DNA of 18,552 nt from SIG78 sp045533055 (GTDB lineage Bacteria; Verrucomicrobiota; Lentisphaeria; Victivallales; Victivallaceae): NCBI GenBank assembly GCA_045533055.1, contig JAZSHD010000198.1, forward strand, positions 1 through 18,552. The letters are read 5' to 3'. Shown here in pieces: positions 15,871 to 18,552 of the stretch. Position 1 is the first letter of the stretch. Every line of letters starts with the position of its first letter. The position numbers were made by a program, and so were the translations under genes. The notes under the pieces were generated by a model, which had not been told where the DNA came from, did no database searches, and saw only the letters and a program-made list of their open reading frames with translations.

Positions 15871-15910
15871 AAAACGATCTCCTTTTAAAATTAAACGGTA
15901 TTTAACAGAA

Positions 15911-15951
15911 AATAACGGTAAGTAACAGTAAAGCCGTTCATTACCGTTATT
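15911..15951. promoter_or_regulatory. Inverted repeat AATAACGGTAA / TTACCGTTATT upstream of the small gene
   Basis: Perfect 11-base arms at 15911-15921 and 15941-15951 are separated by 19 bases, 41 bases before the ATG at 15870. TACCGTTA (or its complement) also occurs at 15437-15444, and a near copy at about 15893-15900. This may be an operator or part of the surrounding repeat unit. Confidence 0.4.
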
Positions 15952-15985
15952 GCCTGTTTTCACAACAAATACAGTACAAGTATGA

Positions 15986-16025
15986 CAAAAAAACCTCCGG
16001 CAGAGTTCATCGTACCGGAGGTTTT
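15986..16025 (-). terminator. Rho-independent terminator of the decarboxylase operon
   Basis: Reading the minus strand, AAACCTCCGG (16015-16024 complement) pairs with CCGGAGGTTT (15991-16000 complement) and a T-run follows to about 15986. It lies 15 bases after the beta-subunit stop. The reverse orientation also has four T, so some bidirectional use is possible. Confidence 0.85.
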
Positions 16026-16039
16026 CGATTTCTGATTAC

Positions 16040-17662
16040 TTATAAGAGGTTACCCAAAGCGTTGAGCAGCACACCGGCGGCAACAGCCGAACCGATAACA
16101 CCGGCAACGTTGGGACCCATGGCGTGCATCAGCAGGAAGTTGCTGGAGTCAGTTTCCAAACCGACCTTGTTGACCACACGGGCAGCCATCGGCACAGCGG
16201 ATACACCGGCAGCACCGATAAGCGGATTGATTTTTTCTTTGCTCAAAAGGTTCATGATCTTGGCACAGATCACACCGGTACCGGTACCGACGCTGAACGC
16301 AACTGCACCCAGCACCAGAATACCCAGAGTCTGGGTCTGCAGGAACTGGTCGGCAGAAAGTTTGGAACCAACGGAAAGACCCAGGAAGATGGTTACAATG
16401 TTGATCAAAGCGTTCTGGGCAGTCTGGTTGAGGCGTTCAACCACACCGACTTCCTTCATAAAGTTACCGAACATGAGCATACCGATCAGCGGAGCAGCAT
16501 CAGGCAGCAGCAGAGCACACATCAAAGTGATCAGCAGCGGGAAGCAGATCTTTTCGATTTTCGGCACAGTACGGAGCTGCTTCATCTTGATCTTGCGTTC
16601 TTTTTCGGTGGTCAGAAGTTTCATGATCGGGGGCTGAATGATCGGCACCAACGCCATGTAACTGTAAGCGGCAACAGCCACCGCACCCAGCAGACTGGGG
16701 GAGAGCTTGCTGCACAGGAAGATGGAGGTCGGGCCGTCAGCACCACCGATGATACCGATACTGGCGGCATCTTTCAAGTTGAAGTCAATACCCAGACAGG
16801 AGAGCACCAAAGCCCCCAGCAGAGCAAAGAAGATACCGAACTGGGCGGCACCGCCCAACAGAGCGGTCTTGGGGTTAGCCAGCAAGGGGCCGAAGTCAGT
16901 CATAGCACCAACGCCCATGAAGATCAAAAGCGGGAAGACGCCGCTGTTGATACCAACTTCGTAAACCATACCCAGCAGACCGTTGGGGCCGCTGATACCA
17001 GCCAGCGGAATGTTGCTCAACAAAGCACCGAAACCGATGGGCAGCAGCAGCAGAGGTTCAAATTCTTTGACCACCGCCAGATAGAGCAGGACGATGGCAA
17101 CGATGATCATGATGACCTTACCCCAGCCGAGTACCCAGTCACCTTTGCCCTGACGGAGCAAGTCAGAAATACCGGTGCTTGCCCACAGACCTTTGAACAT
17201 ATCGCCCATCTTACCCAGACGCTGCTGGGAAGTACCGGCTTCCACCGAGTCATGAGCCAGCAACAGCGGGCAGAAAGTACCGATGTATTCGCCGGGTTTG
17301 ATTTCTTCGGCAGCCTTGAAGTCACGGGCAAAATCGGTGAATTTACCACCCATATACATCTTGACCTTGGCTTTGGAGCGGCCGGGGATGTTGAGGATCA
17401 TCAGCTCAACACCGTCTTTAAGCGGCACATTTCTCACACCTGTCCAGCTGTAAATGCGGGCAGGCTTTTCGCCAGTGTAGACCAACCGGATGCTGCCGTC
17501 TTTCTGTTCAAAAGCGGCAAAAAGTTTATCGCCCTGGGTATAGGACATCTGGCTTTCCACCTTGACCGGACTGATCTTGGCGACCTTCTTTTCAGCAGCC
17601 ATTGCTCCCATTGCCAGCACGGCGAGAGCAACAACTGTTACAAATTTCATCATAGATTTCAT
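16040..17662 (-). CDS. oadB: Na+-translocating decarboxylase beta subunit with N-terminal extension
   Basis: This membrane subunit of the oxaloacetate/glutaconyl-CoA/methylmalonyl-CoA decarboxylase family decarboxylates carboxybiotin and exports Na+. The chosen product is 540 residues; typical beta subunits are near 370-430. The canonical part starts at about residue 152 (MGDMFKGLWASTGISDLL) and continues through FEPLLLLPIGFGALLSNIP, the GGADGPTSIF motif with the conserved Asp (residue 309), and later many helices. Before it are a signal peptide (about 1-22, ending GAMA) and about 130 mostly hydrophilic residues with no obvious known domain. ATG 17662 is preferred because GAGG is 9 bases upstream; ATG 17677 overlaps the previous stop as ATGA. 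It is the second gene of the operon after the biotin-carrying subunit. Substrate is most likely oxaloacetate, by analogy. The gamma subunit is not visible. Confidence 0.93.
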   Translation of the reverse strand: MKSMMKFVTVVALAVLAMGAMAAEKKVAKISPVKVESQMSYTQGDKLFAAFEQKDGSIRLVYTGEKPARIYSWTGVRNVPLKDGVELMILNIPGRSKAKVKMYMGGKFTDFARDFKAAEEIKPGEYIGTFCPLLLAHDSVEAGTSQQRLGKMGDMFKGLWASTGISDLLRQGKGDWVLGWGKVIMIIVAIVLLYLAVVKEFEPLLLLPIGFGALLSNIPLAGISGPNGLLGMVYEVGINSGVFPLLIFMGVGAMTDFGPLLANPKTALLGGAAQFGIFFALLGALVLSCLGIDFNLKDAASIGIIGGADGPTSIFLCSKLSPSLLGAVAVAAYSYMALVPIIQPPIMKLLTTEKERKIKMKQLRTVPKIEKICFPLLITLMCALLLPDAAPLIGMLMFGNFMKEVGVVERLNQTAQNALINIVTIFLGLSVGSKLSADQFLQTQTLGILVLGAVAFSVGTGTGVICAKIMNLLSKEKINPLIGAAGVSAVPMAARVVNKVGLETDSSNFLLMHAMGPNVAGVIGSAVAAGVLLNALGNLL

Positions 17663-17673
17663 TTCTAAATACC

Positions 17674-18552
17674 TCATTCCATGGTGGCAACAACATCGTC
17701 GGCAGCAAGCACATCACCGGCTTCGACTGCGATAGAAGCGATCACACCGGCTTTGTCGGCCTTGATTTCCTGTTCCATTTTCATAGCTTCCATAACCAGG
17801 ATCACATCGCCTTCAGCAACGGTATCACCGGCAGCAGCAACGACTTTGACCACAGTACCCGGGAGCGGGGTCTTGATTTCGTGACCACCGGCGGCACCGG
17901 CAGCAGCAGGAGCATCAGCGGCGGCAGCAGCCGGAGCAGCAGCACCTTCAACTGTGATGGTGGCAACTACATCGTCGGCAGCGAGAACAGCACCGGCTTC
18001 GGCAGGCAAACTGGCAATAACACCGGCTTTGTCGGCCTTGATTTCCTGTTCCATTTTCATAGCTTCCATAATGAGGATCACATCGCCTTCAGCAACGGTG
18101 TCGCCTACTGCAACGACCTGCTTGACCACAGTCCCCGGAAGCGGAGTTTTGATTTCGTGCACACCACCGGCAACTGCGGGAGCCGCTGCGGCAGTGGCAA
18201 TACCGTCGGCAACGCTGACATTGAAGGTCTTGCCGTTGACAGTGGCAGTGTAAGCACCGCTCTTGGCATCGACTTTGACTGCGATGGCTTTGCCGTCAAC
18301 AGTGGCGGTGTATTCGCCGCCCTTGGCAGCACTCTTGGGTTTGTCAGCTTCTTTGTAGCGGATACCCATGGGCTTGTTGCCCTTGAGGAATTCCAAACCT
18401 TTTTCGTCGCAGGTACCGACGATGAAGATGTTTTCTTCGGTCACCGGCAAGCCGGCTTCTTCCAGACGCTTGGTCATAGCGGCAACACCCAGTTTGGGGT
18501 TGCGGTCGTTGATGGCGTGGACATCTTCGGTGGTGGGTTCAAGACCCAGCTG
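17674..18552 (-). CDS. Biotin-carrying decarboxylase subunit with tandem biotinyl domains (5' end off window)
   Basis: The frame is open to the window edge, so the visible 292 residues are a C-terminal part; the Met at 18477 is internal. The first visible residues (through GTCDEKGLEFLKGNKPMGIRY) resemble the end of a carboxyltransferase-type alpha subunit (OadA or pyruvate carboxylase B-like), though the catalytic core is outside. Two YTATVxGK strand motifs (about residues 56 and 76 from that Met) are followed by two biotinyl domains (107-173 and 199-267), joined by an Ala/Pro-rich linker. Each has EAMKM with the biotinylated lysine (Lys141 and Lys233). The two domains match at 59 of 69 residues. 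The stop overlaps a potential beta-subunit start as ATGA, so the two genes form one operon. Oxaloacetate or a similar 3-carboxyacid is the probable substrate. Confidence 0.88.
   Translation of the reverse strand, partial: QLGLEPTTEDVHAINDRNPKLGVAAMTKRLEEAGLPVTEENIFIVGTCDEKGLEFLKGNKPMGIRYKEADKPKSAAKGGEYTATVDGKAIAVKVDAKSGAYTATVNGKTFNVSVADGIATAAAAPAVAGGVHEIKTPLPGTVVKQVVAVGDTVAEGDVILIMEAMKMEQEIKADKAGVIASLPAEAGAVLAADDVVATITVEGAAAPAAAAADAPAAAGAAGGHEIKTPLPGTVVKVVAAAGDTVAEGDVILVMEAMKMEQEIKADKAGVIASIAVEAGDVLAADDVVATME
17677..17883 (-). repeat. Biotinyl-domain coding repeat, second copy
   Basis: This encodes HEIKTPLPG through VVATME, with Lys233. It is closely similar at DNA level to 17959-18159, including long identical runs around the EAMKM codons, which points to a recent or homogenised duplication. 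Confidence 0.9.
17959..18159 (-). repeat. Biotinyl-domain coding repeat, first copy
   Basis: This encodes HEIKTPLPG through VVATIT, with Lys141. It is the partner of 17677-17883; the copies are about 75 bases apart across an Ala/Pro-rich linker. Confidence 0.9.

Larger units (their letters stand above)
15424..15913. repeat. Terminal-like inverted repeat bracketing the fold-back and small membrane gene
   Basis: ATTTTCyGTTAAATACCGTT occurs at 15424-15443 on the plus strand and, inverted, at 15894-15913 (19 of 20 matching). The enclosed 490-base unit holds the fold-back (15471-15634) and the small membrane-protein gene (15634-15870). No target duplication or transposase is visible, so a mobile origin is only a possibility. 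Confidence 0.5.

Noticed and set aside
16124..17668. 514-codon open frame antisense to the beta subunit gene
   Set aside because: The peptide is rich in Gln, His, Thr and Asp as expected from reverse reading of Leu/Gly/Ala/Val codons, with no membrane or domain signature. The sense frame encodes a clear OadB.

Overview
This 18.55-kb window looks like chromosomal DNA of a fermentative, anaerobic, diderm bacterium. An RND efflux pair implies an outer membrane. A pyruvate formate-lyase with its radical activase, and a biotin-dependent Na+-translocating decarboxylase, imply fermentation and sodium bioenergetics. The mix of features loosely suggests the PVC/Lentisphaerota (Victivallales-like) area, but that is an inference and no marker gene in the window proves it. 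Promoters match the sigma-70 consensus well (TTGACA/TATATT types) and most genes have AGGAG-like ribosome binding sites.

Layout. (1) 1-3360: the tail of a plus-strand gene and its terminator meet a minus-strand operon. That operon runs from an MBOAT O-acyltransferase through a membrane-anchored SGNH partner to an EamA-type transporter, and resembles a surface-polysaccharide O-acetylation cassette. (2) 3361-4025: divergent promoters and a GNAT acetyltransferase. (3) 4117-8501: an efflux operon (periplasmic adaptor plus AcrB-like pump) with a consensus promoter and a terminator, but no outer-membrane channel gene. (4) 8530-11574: pflB-pflA. (5) 11555-12259: a secreted Sel1-repeat protein. (6) 12260-12935: a tRNA-Thr(CGT) on the minus strand. 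Its 3' end and downstream flank are duplicated, and one copy carries three extra related 30-31-bp GC-rich palindromes. (7) 13027-15295: a second GNAT gene, then serA (long form with an ACT domain) and a strong terminator. (8) 15296-16039: a repeat-rich stretch with a possible G-quadruplex, a 164-bp fold-back palindrome, a 78-residue membrane-protein gene, and an inverted repeat bracketing the last two. (9) 15986-18552: a minus-strand decarboxylase operon, with a partial biotin-carrying subunit that has two tandem biotinyl domains, followed by a beta subunit with an unusual N-terminal secreted domain.

Taken together, PFL and the decarboxylase cover pyruvate/oxaloacetate disposal and Na+-gradient generation, SerA feeds serine synthesis from glycolysis, and the acyltransferase and efflux operons concern the cell envelope. 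The most unusual material is the tandem biotinyl domain, the beta-subunit extension, the mini-palindromes beside the tRNA gene and the fold-back/small-membrane-protein unit. There is no CRISPR array, transposase, integrase or phage gene in the window.
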